From the NCBI RefSeq assembly GCF_019263585.2, contig NZ_JADQDF010000001.1, positions 1,860,001-1,924,000 on the forward strand: DNA of 64,000 nt, in the 5' to 3' direction. A model generated the notes under the pieces. The model was not told where the DNA came from. It was given only the letters and a program-made list of their open reading frames with translations, and ran no database searches. Below are positions 34,201 through 45,994 of the stretch, piece after piece (the first letter of the stretch is position 1; each line of letters starts with the position of its first letter). Source of the DNA: Pseudonocardia oceani. Lineage in GTDB: Bacteria; Actinomycetota; Actinomycetes; Mycobacteriales; Pseudonocardiaceae. The position numbers and the translations under genes were made by a program.

Positions 34201-35475
34201 TCAACGGATCGTGTCCAGCAGCAGCGCCGGCCGCTCCGCCGGCCCGTCGCTGATCGCCAGGCCGCCGTCGAGCGCCGCCCGTGCCCCGGCGACGGCACCG
34301 GGGGTGTCCGTGTGCAGCTCCAGCACCGGCTGCCCCGCCTGCACCTGAGCCCCGGGGTCGACGAGCAGCAGCACCCCGGCCCCGGCCTGCACCGCGTCCT
34401 CCTTGCGCGCCCGGCCCGCCCCCAGCCGCCACGCGGCCACGCCGACGGCGAGCGCGTCCGGGACGAAGGTGCCCGAGCGGTCGGCCGTCACGGTCTCGAC
34501 GTGCGCGGCCACCGGCAGCGCCGCCGACGGGTCGCCGCCCTGCGCCGCGATCATGGCTTCCCACACCGGGTACGCGGCGCCGGAGGCCAGCACCTCCGCC
34601 GGATCGACGCCGGCGATCCCGGCCAGCGCCAGCATCTCCCGCGCCAGCGCCACCGTCAGCTCGACGACGTCGGCCGGTCCTCCCCCGCGCAGCACCTCCA
34701 CCGACTCGGCGACCTCCAGCGCGTTGCCCGCCGCCCGCCCCAGCGGCACGGACATGTCGGTGACGAGCGCCGTCGTCGCGAGGCCGTGGACGCCGCCGAT
34801 CCCGACCATCGTCGCGGCGAGCTCGCGGGCGCGGTCGAGGGTCTTCATGAACGCCCCCGACCCGACCTTGACGTCGAGCACCAGCCCGCCCGTCCCCTCC
34901 GCGATCTTCTTGCTCATGATCGAGCTGGCGATGAGCGGGATCGACTCGACGGTGCCGGTGACGTCGCGCAGCGCGTAGAGCTTGCGGTCGGCCGGGGCGA
35001 GCGTCGGGGTCGTCGCGCAGATGACGGCGCCGACCGACGCGAGCTGCTCCGCGATCTCCTCCAGCGACAGCGACGCGCGCCAGCCCGGGATCGACTCCAG
35101 CTTGTCGAGCGTGCCGCCGGTGTGGCCGAGCCCGCGCCCGGACAGCTGCGGCACGGCGGCGCCGCACGCGGCGACGAGCGGCGCGAGCGGCAGCGTGATC
35201 TTGTCGCCGACGCCGCCCGTGGAGTGCTTGTCCACCAGCGGGCGTCCGAGGTCGCCGAAGGACAGGACCTCGCCGGAGTCGATCATCGCCTGCGTCCAGC
35301 GCGCGATCTCGGCGGTGTCCATGCCGTTGAGCAGGATCGCCATGGCGAGCGACGACATCTGCTCGTCGGCGACGTCGCCGCGCGTGTAGGCGGCGATCAC
35401 CCAGTCGATCTGCCCGTCGGACAGGCGTCCGCCGTCGCGCTTGGCGGTGATGACGTCGACGGCGCTGAAGGTCAT
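34201..35475 (-). CDS. deoA: Thymidine phosphorylase
   Basis: A 424-aa pyrimidine nucleoside phosphorylase that splits thymidine or deoxyuridine to base and 2-deoxyribose-1-phosphate. DKHSTGGVGDKITL (about 82-95) is the phosphate-binding loop, SGRGLGHTGGTLDKLE (about 112-127) the family signature, and SSIMSKKIAEGTGGLVLDVK (about 180-199) the base region. It is the last gene of the nucleoside-import operon, separated from cdd by 111 bp with repeat elements. Its product, after isomerisation, feeds DeoC. It matches Rv3314c. Confidence 0.95.
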   Translation of the reverse strand: MTFSAVDVITAKRDGGRLSDGQIDWVIAAYTRGDVADEQMSSLAMAILLNGMDTAEIARWTQAMIDSGEVLSFGDLGRPLVDKHSTGGVGDKITLPLAPLVAACGAAVPQLSGRGLGHTGGTLDKLESIPGWRASLSLEEIAEQLASVGAVICATTPTLAPADRKLYALRDVTGTVESIPLIASSIMSKKIAEGTGGLVLDVKVGSGAFMKTLDRARELAATMVGIGGVHGLATTALVTDMSVPLGRAAGNALEVAESVEVLRGGGPADVVELTVALAREMLALAGIAGVDPAEVLASGAAYPVWEAMIAAQGGDPSAALPVAAHVETVTADRSGTFVPDALAVGVAAWRLGAGRARKEDAVQAGAGVLLLVDPGAQVQAGQPVLELHTDTPGAVAGARAALDGGLAISDGPAERPALLLDTIR

Positions 35476-35518
35476 GTCCCGACCGTAGCGCCGCACGACC
35501 GGCGCGCCGTCACAGCCC

Positions 35519-35577
35519 GACTCACCCGCGACGAGAGCCCGACTCGCCCGCCACCGGACCCCGACTCGCGGGTCCGG
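35519..35577 (+). repeat. GAGTCGGG-type repeat and hairpin between cdd and deoA
   Basis: GCGACGAGAGCCCGACTCGC (from 35529) matches the right arm of the 36-bp repeat near 16810. CCGGACCC and GGGTCCGG form an 8-bp hairpin around CGACTCGC at 35554-35577, 10 bp past the cdd stop. It may reduce readthrough into deoA. Confidence 0.6.
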
Positions 35578-35586
35578 GGAAGGCGC

Positions 35587-35979
35587 TCAGGTCGGCAGGT
35601 GCTCCGGCCCGAAGGCGTCGGGCAGGATCTCGCTCAGCGGCAGGATCCCGCGCGGCGTGTCGAGCAGGCAGTCGGGACCGCCGAACTCGTAGAGCACCTG
35701 TCGGCACCGCCCGCACGGCATGAGCAGCTCGCCCGTGCCCGACCGGCAGGCCACCGCGACGAAGCGGCCGCCGCCGGTGAGCCGGAGCTGGCCGACCATC
35801 GTGCACTCCGCGCACAGCCCGAGGCCGTAGGAGGCGTTCTCGACGTTGCAGCCGCTCACGACGCGCCCGTCGTCGCACAGCGCCGCGGCGCCGACGTCGA
35901 GGTGCGAGTACGGCGCGTACGCCGATCCGGCCGCCTCGACGGCGGCCGTGCGCAGCCCCTGCCAGTCGGGATCAGTCAC
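35587..35979 (-). CDS. cdd: Cytidine deaminase
   Basis: A 130-aa zinc enzyme deaminating cytidine and deoxycytidine to uridine forms. The active site is CAECTMV (about 56-62), with the zinc Cys and catalytic Glu, and PCGRCRQ (about 88-94), with the other two zinc Cys. This is the three-cysteine tetrameric type. GTG 35979 overlaps the permease stop by 8 bp, so it is translated with the importer. Uridine or deoxyuridine goes on to DeoA. It matches Rv3315c. Confidence 0.95.
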   Translation of the reverse strand: MTDPDWQGLRTAAVEAAGSAYAPYSHLDVGAAALCDDGRVVSGCNVENASYGLGLCAECTMVGQLRLTGGGRFVAVACRSGTGELLMPCGRCRQVLYEFGGPDCLLDTPRGILPLSEILPDAFGPEHLPT

Positions 35980-37240
35980 CCTCGCCCCTCCGGTACTCGA
36001 GGCCGATCGCCGCCGGCGGGCGCAGCCGTTGCGACGCCGCGGCCAGCACCAGCAGCGTCACGATCTGCGGAGCGTAGGACGCGAACTCGCGCGGCACGGT
36101 CTCGGTCGAGAAGTACACCGCGTACACCGCAGCCCCCGCGAGGAGCGCGGTCAGCGCGGTCTGCCAGCGCCGCCGCACGGCCCACAGGACCGCGAGTCCG
36201 ACGGCGAGGATCGACGCTCCGTACAGCAGCGCGTGCACGGCCTCGCCGCCCGCGCGCAGCTGCACGCCGTCGACGTAGCCGAACAGCGCCGACCCGGCGA
36301 GCAGCCCGCCGGGCCGCCAGTTGCCGAAGATCATGGCGGCGAGGCCGATGTAGCCGCGGCCACCCGTCTGGCCCTCCAGGTAGCCGAGCTGCCCGGGGTT
36401 GAGCGTCAACGCGGCGCCGCCGATCCCGGCGAGCGCGCCGGAGACGACCAGCGCGACGTACTTGTAGGTGTAGACCTGCACGCCGAGCGACTCCGCGGCC
36501 ACCGGGTTCTCCCCGCACGAACGCAGCCGCAGCCCGAAGCTGGTGCGCCACAGCAGGAGGTAGCTCGCGGGCACCAGCACGAACCCGAGGACGACGAGCG
36601 GGGTCAGCCCGGACAGCAGGCCACCGAGCAGCCCGGAGACGTCGGAGAGCACGACCCGCTGCTCCCGTTCGAGCGCGAGCAGCCCGTCGGCCACCGGCTG
36701 CACCGAGAACGTCTCGAACCCCTCGACGCGCGGGCTCTGCCGCGGGTTCTGCGAGACCGGGAAGAACAGCAGCGTCGACAGGTACTTCGTGACGCCCATC
36801 CCCAGCAGCGTGATCGCCACGCCGGAGACGATGTGGTTGACGCCGAACGACACCGTGGCGACGGCGTGCAGCAGCCCGCCGAGCGCGCCGAACACCAGCC
36901 CGCCGACGACAGCCGCGTACGGGCCCCACTGGTAGCCGGCCCACGCCGCACCCCAGGTCCCGAGGATCATCATGCCCTCGAGCCCGATGTTGATGACGCC
37001 CGCGCGCTCGGCCCAGAGCCCGCCCAGCGCGGCGAACAGGATCGGCAGCAGCAGCCGCACGGCGGCCTGCGTGGTGCCGCTGGAGGTCAGCTGGATCTGC
37101 CCGGTCAGCGTGGCCGTGACCGACAGCAGCCCGACGCCGATCGCGACGACGATCGCCGAGCGGGCCCAGCCGGGCAGGGCGCTGAACCGGCCGCGGACGG
37201 TCGACGCGCTCTTCGCGGTGGTCTGCGTGGCCGTGCTCAT
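35972..37240 (-). CDS. Nucleoside ABC transporter permease 2 (BMP-type importer)
   Basis: A 422-aa permease with about ten membrane helices, in the branched-chain/ribose importer class. AERAGVINIGLEGMMILG (about 77-94) is the hallmark segment of YufQ/NupC-type nucleoside permeases, and RSCGENPVAAESLGV (about 241-255) is the cytoplasmic coupling loop. It overlaps permease 1 by ATGA and cdd by 8 bp, so the operon is tightly coupled. With the two-domain ATPase and a BMP-type binding lipoprotein it should import nucleosides. Confidence 0.9.
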   Translation of the reverse strand: MSTATQTTAKSASTVRGRFSALPGWARSAIVVAIGVGLLSVTATLTGQIQLTSSGTTQAAVRLLLPILFAALGGLWAERAGVINIGLEGMMILGTWGAAWAGYQWGPYAAVVGGLVFGALGGLLHAVATVSFGVNHIVSGVAITLLGMGVTKYLSTLLFFPVSQNPRQSPRVEGFETFSVQPVADGLLALEREQRVVLSDVSGLLGGLLSGLTPLVVLGFVLVPASYLLLWRTSFGLRLRSCGENPVAAESLGVQVYTYKYVALVVSGALAGIGGAALTLNPGQLGYLEGQTGGRGYIGLAAMIFGNWRPGGLLAGSALFGYVDGVQLRAGGEAVHALLYGASILAVGLAVLWAVRRRWQTALTALLAGAAVYAVYFSTETVPREFASYAPQIVTLLVLAAASQRLRPPAAIGLEYRRGEGD

Positions 37241-38328
37241 GCCACCGGCTCCTTCTGCGGGATGGCGGGGCCGCGCAGCTGCGAGGCCACCCTCCGCTGC
37301 TCGGCCGCGAGCTCGTAGCGGCGCACGATCTCGTAGGCGACGACGACCGACAGCACGACCGAGCCCTGCATGATCAGGACGATGTCGCGGGGGACGCCGA
37401 CGTTGTCGAGCGCGAGCGCCGACTTGTCCAGGAACGCCCACAGGAGCGCGCCGAACGCGATGCCGGCGGGGTTGTTGCGACCCAGCAGCGCGACCGCGAG
37501 GCCGGTGAAGCCGTAGCCCTGCGGGGAGGTCAGCGTGTAGGCGAAGTCGCGGCCCAGCACCTCGGGCAGGCCCGCGAGCCCGGCGACCGCGCCCGACAGC
37601 ACCAGCGCGATGATCACCATCCGCTTGGCGTTGACGCCGCCCGCCGTGGCCGCCGTCGGCGACTCGCCGGACGCCCTGAGCTCGAAGCCGAAGCGGGTGC
37701 GGTTGAGCAGGAACCAGTAGCCCAGCCCGAGCGCCGCGGCCACGAACACCATGCCGAAGATCGTGCCCGCGCCGGTCGGGATGCCGGGGAACTGCCCGCT
37801 CGGCTCGATCGGGGCCGTCGAGATGTTGTTGCCCTGCAGCACGCCGAACGAGTCGGGCCGGATGAGGAACGCGATCAGGCCGAGCGACACCGCGTTCAGC
37901 ATGATCGTCGAGATGACCTCGCTGACGCCGCGGTAGGCCTTGAGCAGCGCGGGGATACCGGCCCAGACGGCGCCGACGAGCACGCCCGTCAGGATGATCA
38001 CCAGCGTGTGCACGACGGGCGGCAGGACGAGCGCCCCGCCGACGATCGCGGCCACGCACGCCGCGAGCCGGTACTGGCCCTCGATGCCGATGTTGAACAG
38101 CTTCATCTGGAAGCCGATCGCCGCGGCCAGCGCGACGATGTAGTAGACGGCCGCGCTGTTGACGATGTCGACGGCCGTGGTGCCCTGCCCGACCTGTCCG
38201 ACCATCGCGCCCAGCGCCGTCAGCGGGGACGCCCCGCTGATGACGAGCGCGACGGCGCACAGCCCGGCCGCGAACAGGATCGCGAGGACGGGCGGCAGGA
38301 GGGCCGTGCGGACCCGTGCCACGTTCAT
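37237..38328 (-). CDS. Nucleoside ABC transporter permease 1 (BMP-type importer)
   Basis: A 363-aa permease of the same class as its partner. IGFQMKLFNIGIEGQYRLA (about 71-89) is the conserved segment, and ELRASGESPTAATAGGV (about 217-233) the coupling loop. About nine helices. The N-terminal MNVARVRTALLPP is cytoplasmic. It overlaps the ATPase gene by four bases and permease 2 by four bases. Corresponds to YufP/NupB. Confidence 0.9.
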   Translation of the reverse strand: MNVARVRTALLPPVLAILFAAGLCAVALVISGASPLTALGAMVGQVGQGTTAVDIVNSAAVYYIVALAAAIGFQMKLFNIGIEGQYRLAACVAAIVGGALVLPPVVHTLVIILTGVLVGAVWAGIPALLKAYRGVSEVISTIMLNAVSLGLIAFLIRPDSFGVLQGNNISTAPIEPSGQFPGIPTGAGTIFGMVFVAAALGLGYWFLLNRTRFGFELRASGESPTAATAGGVNAKRMVIIALVLSGAVAGLAGLPEVLGRDFAYTLTSPQGYGFTGLAVALLGRNNPAGIAFGALLWAFLDKSALALDNVGVPRDIVLIMQGSVVLSVVVAYEIVRRYELAAEQRRVASQLRGPAIPQKEPVA

Positions 38329-39839
38329 GCGGCCGCTCCGTCGGCACCGGTCATGGCGGCTCCCAGCTCCTCGGGCGTGACGGTCGCAGGGTCGGCGTCG
38401 GCCACCAGGCGCCCGCGCAGCATCACCTTGATCGTGTCGGACAGGCCGATCAGCTCGTCCAGGTCGGCGCTGATGAGCAGCACCGCGAGCCCGTCGGCGC
38501 GGGCCCGGCGCAGCACGTCCCAGATGCCCGCCTGCGCGCCGACGTCGACGCCGCGGGTCGGGTGCGAGGCGATGAGCAGCACCGGCTCGCCCGACAGCTC
38601 GCGGCCGACGACGAGCTTCTGCTGGTTGCCGCCCGACAGCGCGGCGGCGGCGACGTCGACACCGGGCGTGCGGACGTCGAACTCCTCGATGATCCGCTGC
38701 GTGTCGCGCCGCGCGGCCTCGCGGTCGATCAGGCCGCCGCGCGAGACGGGCGGGCGGCTCTGGTGGCCCAGGATCCGGTTGGCCCACAGCGGTTGCGAGG
38801 CGAGCAGGCCGTGCCGGGTGCGGTCCTCCGGCACGTAGCCGACGCCGGCCTCGCGGCGGGCGAGCGTGCCGGCGCGGGTGATGTCGGCGCCGGACAGCGT
38901 GATCGTGCCGCCCGCGGCCCGGCGCATTCCCATGATCGTCTCGACGAGCTCGGTCTGCCCGTTGCCCTCGACGCCCGCGATGCCGAGCACCTCGCCCGCG
39001 CGCACGACGAGGTCGACGTCGGACAGCAGCGGGCGCCCGCCGTCGTCGGAGTCGAGCGCGAGGCCGCTGACGCGCAGCACCTCGCGGTCGGTGACCGTCG
39101 ACTCGCCCGTCTGCGGGCTGGGCAGCTCGCTGCCGACCATCATCTCCGCGAGCTTGCGGCTGGTGACCGTCCTCGGGTCGGCCGTGCCGACGCTGGTGCC
39201 GCGGCGGATCACCGTGATCGCGTCGGCGATCGCACGCACCTCGTCGAGCTTGTGGGAGATGAACAGGAACGTGAAGCCCTCGGCGCGCATGCCGCGCAGG
39301 GTGACGAACAGGTCGTCGACCTCCTGGGGCACGAGCACGGCCGTCGGCTCGTCGAGGATGATCGTGCGCGCCCCGCGGTAGAGGACCTTGACGATCTCGA
39401 CGCGCTGCCGGTCGGCCACGCCGAGGCGCTCGACGAGCAGGTCGGGGCGGACGTCGAGGCCCACCGTGCGCGCCAGCTCGGTGATCCGGGTGCGCGCCTT
39501 CGCGCCGATCCCCAGCTGCGCCTCGGCGCCGAGCAGGATGTTCTCGGCGACGGTCAGGTTGTCGGCGAGCATGAAGTGCTGGTGCACCATGCCGATGCCC
39601 GCCCTGATCGCGTCGGCCGGCGAGCGGAACCGCACCTGCTCGCCGTCGACGGTGATCGTGCCCTCGTCGGGCTGCTGGATCCCGTACAGGATCTTCATCA
39701 GCGTGGACTTGCCGGCGCCGTTCTCGCCGCACAGCGCGTGCACCTCGCCGCGGCGCACCGCCAGGTGGATGTCGCTGTTGGCGACCACCCCCGGGAAGCG
39801 CTTCGTGATCCCGGCCAGCTCGACGGCGTACTCCGTCAT
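38325..39839 (-). CDS. Nucleoside ABC transporter ATPase, two NBDs
   Basis: A 504-aa protein with two fused nucleotide-binding domains as in YufO/NupA and RbsA. NBD1 has the Walker A GENGAGKSTLMKIL (about 39-52) and Walker B ILDEPTAVL. NBD2 has a degenerate P-loop (GVEGNGQTEL) and the signature LSGGNQQK. One competent and one degenerate site is usual in this family. A GAGAGGAAG site precedes the ATG. Upstream are two strong hairpins that separate it from the binding-protein gene, so it is probably expressed at a lower level than the lipoprotein. Confidence 0.92.
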   Translation of the reverse strand: MTEYAVELAGITKRFPGVVANSDIHLAVRRGEVHALCGENGAGKSTLMKILYGIQQPDEGTITVDGEQVRFRSPADAIRAGIGMVHQHFMLADNLTVAENILLGAEAQLGIGAKARTRITELARTVGLDVRPDLLVERLGVADRQRVEIVKVLYRGARTIILDEPTAVLVPQEVDDLFVTLRGMRAEGFTFLFISHKLDEVRAIADAITVIRRGTSVGTADPRTVTSRKLAEMMVGSELPSPQTGESTVTDREVLRVSGLALDSDDGGRPLLSDVDLVVRAGEVLGIAGVEGNGQTELVETIMGMRRAAGGTITLSGADITRAGTLARREAGVGYVPEDRTRHGLLASQPLWANRILGHQSRPPVSRGGLIDREAARRDTQRIIEEFDVRTPGVDVAAAALSGGNQQKLVVGRELSGEPVLLIASHPTRGVDVGAQAGIWDVLRRARADGLAVLLISADLDELIGLSDTIKVMLRGRLVADADPATVTPEELGAAMTGADGAAA

Positions 39840-39862
39840 GGCTCTTCCTCTCGGACGTACGT

Positions 39863-39895
39863 CGGGGGGCCGGGGCGATCGGCCCCGGCCCCCCG
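39863..39895 (-). terminator. 14-bp hairpin before the ATPase gene
   Basis: The arms at 39863-39876 and 39882-39895 are perfectly complementary (CGGGGGGCCGGGGC and its complement) with a 5-base loop. It lies 24 bp before the ATPase start, in the leader between the binding-protein and ATPase genes. Confidence 0.7.
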
Positions 39896-39923
39896 CGTAC
39901 GGCGATGATGCCTCACGGACGGA

Positions 39924-39964
39924 GCCGCCCCGCCCCGGCCGTCAGCGGGCCGGAGCGGGGCGGC
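39924..39964 (-). terminator. 17-bp hairpin after the BMP lipoprotein gene
   Basis: Arms 39924-39940 and 39948-39964 pair with one mismatch across a 7-base loop, 7 bp after the lipoprotein stop. Together with the hairpin at 39863 it would stop much transcription, giving more binding protein than membrane complex. Confidence 0.7.
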
Positions 39965-39970
39965 GCGGTC

Positions 39971-41119
39971 TCACGGCGTCGACGGGACCGTGATGTCGCC
40001 GTTGACGATCGCCGCCTTGTAGGCGTCCAGGTCCGTGACGAGGTCGTCGACGCCGCCACCGGTGGTGGAGTAGCCGACGCCGTCGACGGACAGGTCGAAC
40101 GCCGGCGGGATGACCGCGAGGTCACCGGCCGCCACGGCGTTGACGTAGTTGAACACCGCCACGTCGACGCGCTTGAGCATCGAGGTCATGATGACCTCGT
40201 TGACCGGCGCGGCCACGGTGTTGTACTGGTCGGAGTCGACGCCGATCGCGAACTTGGGGGCGTCCGGCGTGGTGGCCGCGGCCACCGCCTCGAACACACC
40301 CTGACCCGAGCCGCCCGCCGCGTGGTAGACCACGTCGGCGCCGCCGTCGAGCTGGCCGCGGGCCACCTCGGTGCCGCGGGCCGGGTCGTTGAAGCCCGAG
40401 AAGTCGCCGGCCGGGGAGATGTAGTCGACGTCGACCTCGACGTCCGGGGCCACCGCCTTGGCGCCCGCGACGTAACCCGCCTCGAAGGCCTGGATCAGCG
40501 GGACCTCGACGCCACCGACGAAGCCGATCTGGCAGCTCGTGGTGCGCAGCGCCGCCGCCGCACCGACCAGGAACGAGCCCTGCTCGGCCGCGAACGTCAG
40601 GCTGGTGACGTTGGGCAGGTCGACGACGGAGTCGATGATCGCGAACTGGGTGTCGGGGAACTCCGCGGCGATCGTCGTCAACGCCTCGCTGTAGGCGAAG
40701 CCGACCGCGATGACGGGGCTGAAGCCGTCGGTGGCGAGCTGGCGCAGTCGTGTGGCGCGGGCGTCCTCGCTCTCACCGTTGGCGGCGGCCAGCTCGCGGG
40801 TGTTCTCCCGCACGACGCCGATCTCGCTGATGGCCTGCTCGAGGCCCGCGGCGGCGGAGTCGTTGAAGGACTGGTCGCCACGGCCGCCGACGTCGTAGGC
40901 CAGCGCGACGCGCAGCGCGCTCGCGTCGGCGTTCGGGGCGAGCGGGGCGGCGCTGGGGGCGGCGCCACCCGCGGCCGCGGGCGCGGCGTTGCGTGCGCAG
41001 GTCTCCTCCTCGCCGCCGCCTGCGGCGGGGGCGGAGCCGGTGTCACGGGCACAGCCCGCGAGGACCAGCGCACTGCTCAGCACGGCGGCTGCCAGTGCCA
41101 TTCCTCGTCTGTTGCGCAC
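39971..41119 (-). CDS. BMP-family nucleoside-binding lipoprotein
   Basis: A 382-aa lipoprotein of the basic membrane protein family, the usual substrate-binding part of nucleoside importers. The signal peptide reads MALAAAVLSSALVLAGC, with lipobox LAGC and the lipidated cysteine near 23. An Ala/Pro/Gly linker (about 30-65) follows, then the ligand domain with LAYDVGGRGDQSFND (about 72-86). The GTG at 41119 has an AGGAGG site at suitable spacing; ATG 41101 is an alternative. First gene of the importer-cdd-deoA operon. Confidence 0.9.
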   Translation of the reverse strand: MRNRRGMALAAAVLSSALVLAGCARDTGSAPAAGGGEEETCARNAAPAAAGGAAPSAAPLAPNADASALRVALAYDVGGRGDQSFNDSAAAGLEQAISEIGVVRENTRELAAANGESEDARATRLRQLATDGFSPVIAVGFAYSEALTTIAAEFPDTQFAIIDSVVDLPNVTSLTFAAEQGSFLVGAAAALRTTSCQIGFVGGVEVPLIQAFEAGYVAGAKAVAPDVEVDVDYISPAGDFSGFNDPARGTEVARGQLDGGADVVYHAAGGSGQGVFEAVAAATTPDAPKFAIGVDSDQYNTVAAPVNEVIMTSMLKRVDVAVFNYVNAVAAGDLAVIPPAFDLSVDGVGYSTTGGGVDDLVTDLDAYKAAIVNGDITVPSTP

Positions 41120-41342
41120 GGAAGGGTGCCTCCTGTTTCGGCCGGTACACCTCGTGGGCCCGGGCTTTCCTGGGAGCGGCGCGACGGTGCGCGCGACGGG
41201 GAACCGTAAACCGGTCGGGTGCGCGTTGACCATGGCCGTGACCGAATCGTCGGCTCCGGTGGGTGAGCGAGCCCTGCGCGCGCGGTGATCGCGCCCGTCG
41301 CCGTCGAGGTGGGGGCGGTGGGAGGACGTAGAGTCCGCGGCC

Positions 41343-42060
41343 GTGCGGTGGGTCGCGGCGGTGCTGGTGGTCGTCGTCGGATCGCTGGTGGGCGGACCGG
41401 TCACCGCGCACGCCCGCACCGGGTGCGCGGGCCAGGAGGCGCCGCCCGCTCCCCCGTCGGCCGAGGAGCCTGCCGGGCCCCCGGTGGCGGCGCTGCCGGT
41501 GCCGGTCGAGCCGGTAGGCGGCCTCGGCGTGTGCGGCGGACCTGCGCATCGACGGCAGCCGCGCCGGCATCGGCCCCGGGGCCGCTACACCGTCCGCCAG
41601 CTGCTCGCCGGGATGCTGCTCAACTCCGGCAACGACACGGCGGCGGCGGTGGCCCGCGCGCTGGGCGGGGACGCGGCCACCGTCGCGGAGATGACGGCGA
41701 CGGCCGCCGCGCTGGCGCCCTGGACACCCGCCCCGCCACCCCGTCCGGCCTCGACGGCCCCGGCGGCGCGTACGACCTGGCCCTGCTGTTCCGGGTGGCG
41801 ATGCGCGAGCCGCTGTTCACCGACGCCGCGCGCCACACGTTCGTCGGCGCGGCGCAGCGCGACGGGCGGCGGCTGGTGGTGGCGCTGGTGCGCGGCGAGC
41901 AGTCCCCGGTGCCGATGACGGCGCAGGCCGCGGCCCTGCTCGACCTCGGCTTCGCGCTGCCCGCGGGCGTCGCACCGATCGGGGTGCTGGTGGACGCGGC
42001 ACCGTCGCCGTGCCGGTCGCCCTCGCGGCCGGAGCCGCGCTCGTCCACCGCAGGCGCTAG
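41343..42060 (+). pseudogene. D-alanyl-D-alanine carboxypeptidase (DacB1-like) pseudogene
   Basis: A broken S11-family peptidase of about 239 codons where 400 are expected. A signal peptide (WVAAVLVVVVGSLVGG) and the usual Pro-rich N-terminus are followed directly by GRYTVRQLLAGMLLNSGND, which contains the SGN motif. The segment that should hold the SxxK nucleophile (about 60-80 residues) is missing. Homology then continues in another frame from about 41725 (ALDTRPATPSGLDGPGGAYD) and in a third near 42000 (GTVAVPVALAAGAALVHRRR, the C-terminal membrane anchor). At least one deletion and two frameshifts are needed. Position next to a YihY gene and trpS matches dacB1 (Rv3330) of mycobacteria. 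It overlaps the convergent YihY gene by 4 bp. Confidence 0.8.
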
Positions 42061-43160
42061 CCCCGGCGCCGCCCCCGCAGCAGGCCGAAGCCGAGCAGGC
42101 CGGCCAGCGCACCCGCCCCGACCAGGCCGGCGGCCGTGGCCCCGTCCGGACCGGACCGGACCGTGACCTCGGAGTGGATCACCGCGGGCCCCGGCACCTC
42201 GACCGGCTCCTCCTGCTCGTTCTCCCGCGACGTCGCCGCCCAGGCCGTGACGAACAGCATGAAGCGCGAGGTGAAGAACGCGAACACCATCAGGCCGATG
42301 AACGGGCCGATGATCTGACCGGTGGGCGAGGCCGTGACCGACGCCAGGTACACCGTCATGACCTGCTTCAGCACCTCGAACCCGACGGCGCCGAGCACGG
42401 CGGCCTTGGCCGCGCTGCGCAGCGTCGCGTGCTCGCGGGGCAGCCGGGCGATCACCCAGAGGAAGATCAGCCAGTTGGCGACGAGGCCGAGCACGACGCC
42501 CAGCACCCCGAGCAGGAACCGAGCCCAGCCCTCCTCGGCCAGGCCGACGAACTCCAGGACCGTGGACGCGAAGCCGGACGCGATGCCGGTGATCGCGAAC
42601 GAGCCGACCATGGCGGCGCCCAGGCCGATGAGCGTGAGCAGGTCGAACAGGGTCTTCTTGAGGATCGGCGGGGCGGTCGGCGGCTGCCCCCACTGCTCCG
42701 ACAGCGCCTCGCGCAGGTTCGACATCCAGCCGATCCCGGTGTAGAGGGCGCCGACCAGGCCGATGATGCCGATCGTGCCGCGGGACTCGATCGCGTTGTC
42801 GACGATCGGGTTGATCAGGTCGTCGAGGCCCGCCGGGGCGTTGGCGCTGATCCCGGCCTTGAGCTGGTCGAGCAGGTCGGGCTGCAGGAACAGCACGAAC
42901 CCGAGCGCGGCCACCGAGACCAGGATCAGCGGGAACAGCGCGAGCACGGAGAAGTAGGTGACGGCCGCGGCGTAGTGGTCGCCGTGCCGGTCGGTGTAGC
43001 GGGCACCGGCGCGCACGAGGTGGTCGAGCCACTCGTACTTCGCGCGGTAGCGCTCCAGCATCGTCGGCTTCGCGGGCTCGTCCTTCTCCTCCTCGGCGTC
43101 GGCGGCCCGCGCCCGGACGGTGTCCGCGTCCTTGTCGACGACTGCAGTCACGCGTCTCAC
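42057..43160 (-). CDS. YihY/BrkB-family membrane protein
   Basis: A 367-aa inner membrane protein with about six helices between residues 65 and 310. HYAAAVTYFSVLALFPLILV near 62-81 is the family signature. The first 45 residues are charged and cytoplasmic, and the C-terminus ends with an extra hydrophobic segment (AGLVGAGALAGLLGFGLL). The family is sometimes named ribonuclease BN by error; it is better treated as a membrane protein of unknown transport role. It follows trpS by 17 bp on the same strand, as in mycobacteria (Rv3335c-Rv3336c). GTG 43160 or 43151 may be the start. Confidence 0.88.
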   Translation of the reverse strand: MRRVTAVVDKDADTVRARAADAEEEKDEPAKPTMLERYRAKYEWLDHLVRAGARYTDRHGDHYAAAVTYFSVLALFPLILVSVAALGFVLFLQPDLLDQLKAGISANAPAGLDDLINPIVDNAIESRGTIGIIGLVGALYTGIGWMSNLREALSEQWGQPPTAPPILKKTLFDLLTLIGLGAAMVGSFAITGIASGFASTVLEFVGLAEEGWARFLLGVLGVVLGLVANWLIFLWVIARLPREHATLRSAAKAAVLGAVGFEVLKQVMTVYLASVTASPTGQIIGPFIGLMVFAFFTSRFMLFVTAWAATSRENEQEEPVEVPGPAVIHSEVTVRSGPDGATAAGLVGAGALAGLLGFGLLRGRRRG

Positions 43161-43177
43161 GTCCTTCTCGTCACGGT

Positions 43178-45918
<2,741 letters not shown>

Positions 45919-45923
45919 CGGCG

Positions 45924-45953
45924 TGTCCGGTCCGGGCCGGCGGCTCCGACGTC
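45924..45953 (+). promoter_or_regulatory. Candidate ECF42 promoter B (TGTCCGG-N15-CCGACGTC)
   Basis: Same boxes and spacing as at 44244, here 41 bp before the DUF998 gene. The flanking CGGCTCCGACGTC and the following GCGGTGCCGCCGGGG are also shared, so the whole leader may be duplicated. Confidence 0.6.
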
Positions 45954-45994
45954 TCGGGTGGGCGGTGCCGCCGGGGCGCCGCGGAGGAGCCGTC

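Noticed and set aside
40990..41342. A nucleoside- or purine-sensing riboswitch before the BMP lipoprotein gene
   Set aside because: I found no conserved aptamer core (for example no purine-riboswitch junction bases) in the leader; only GC-rich stems are seen.
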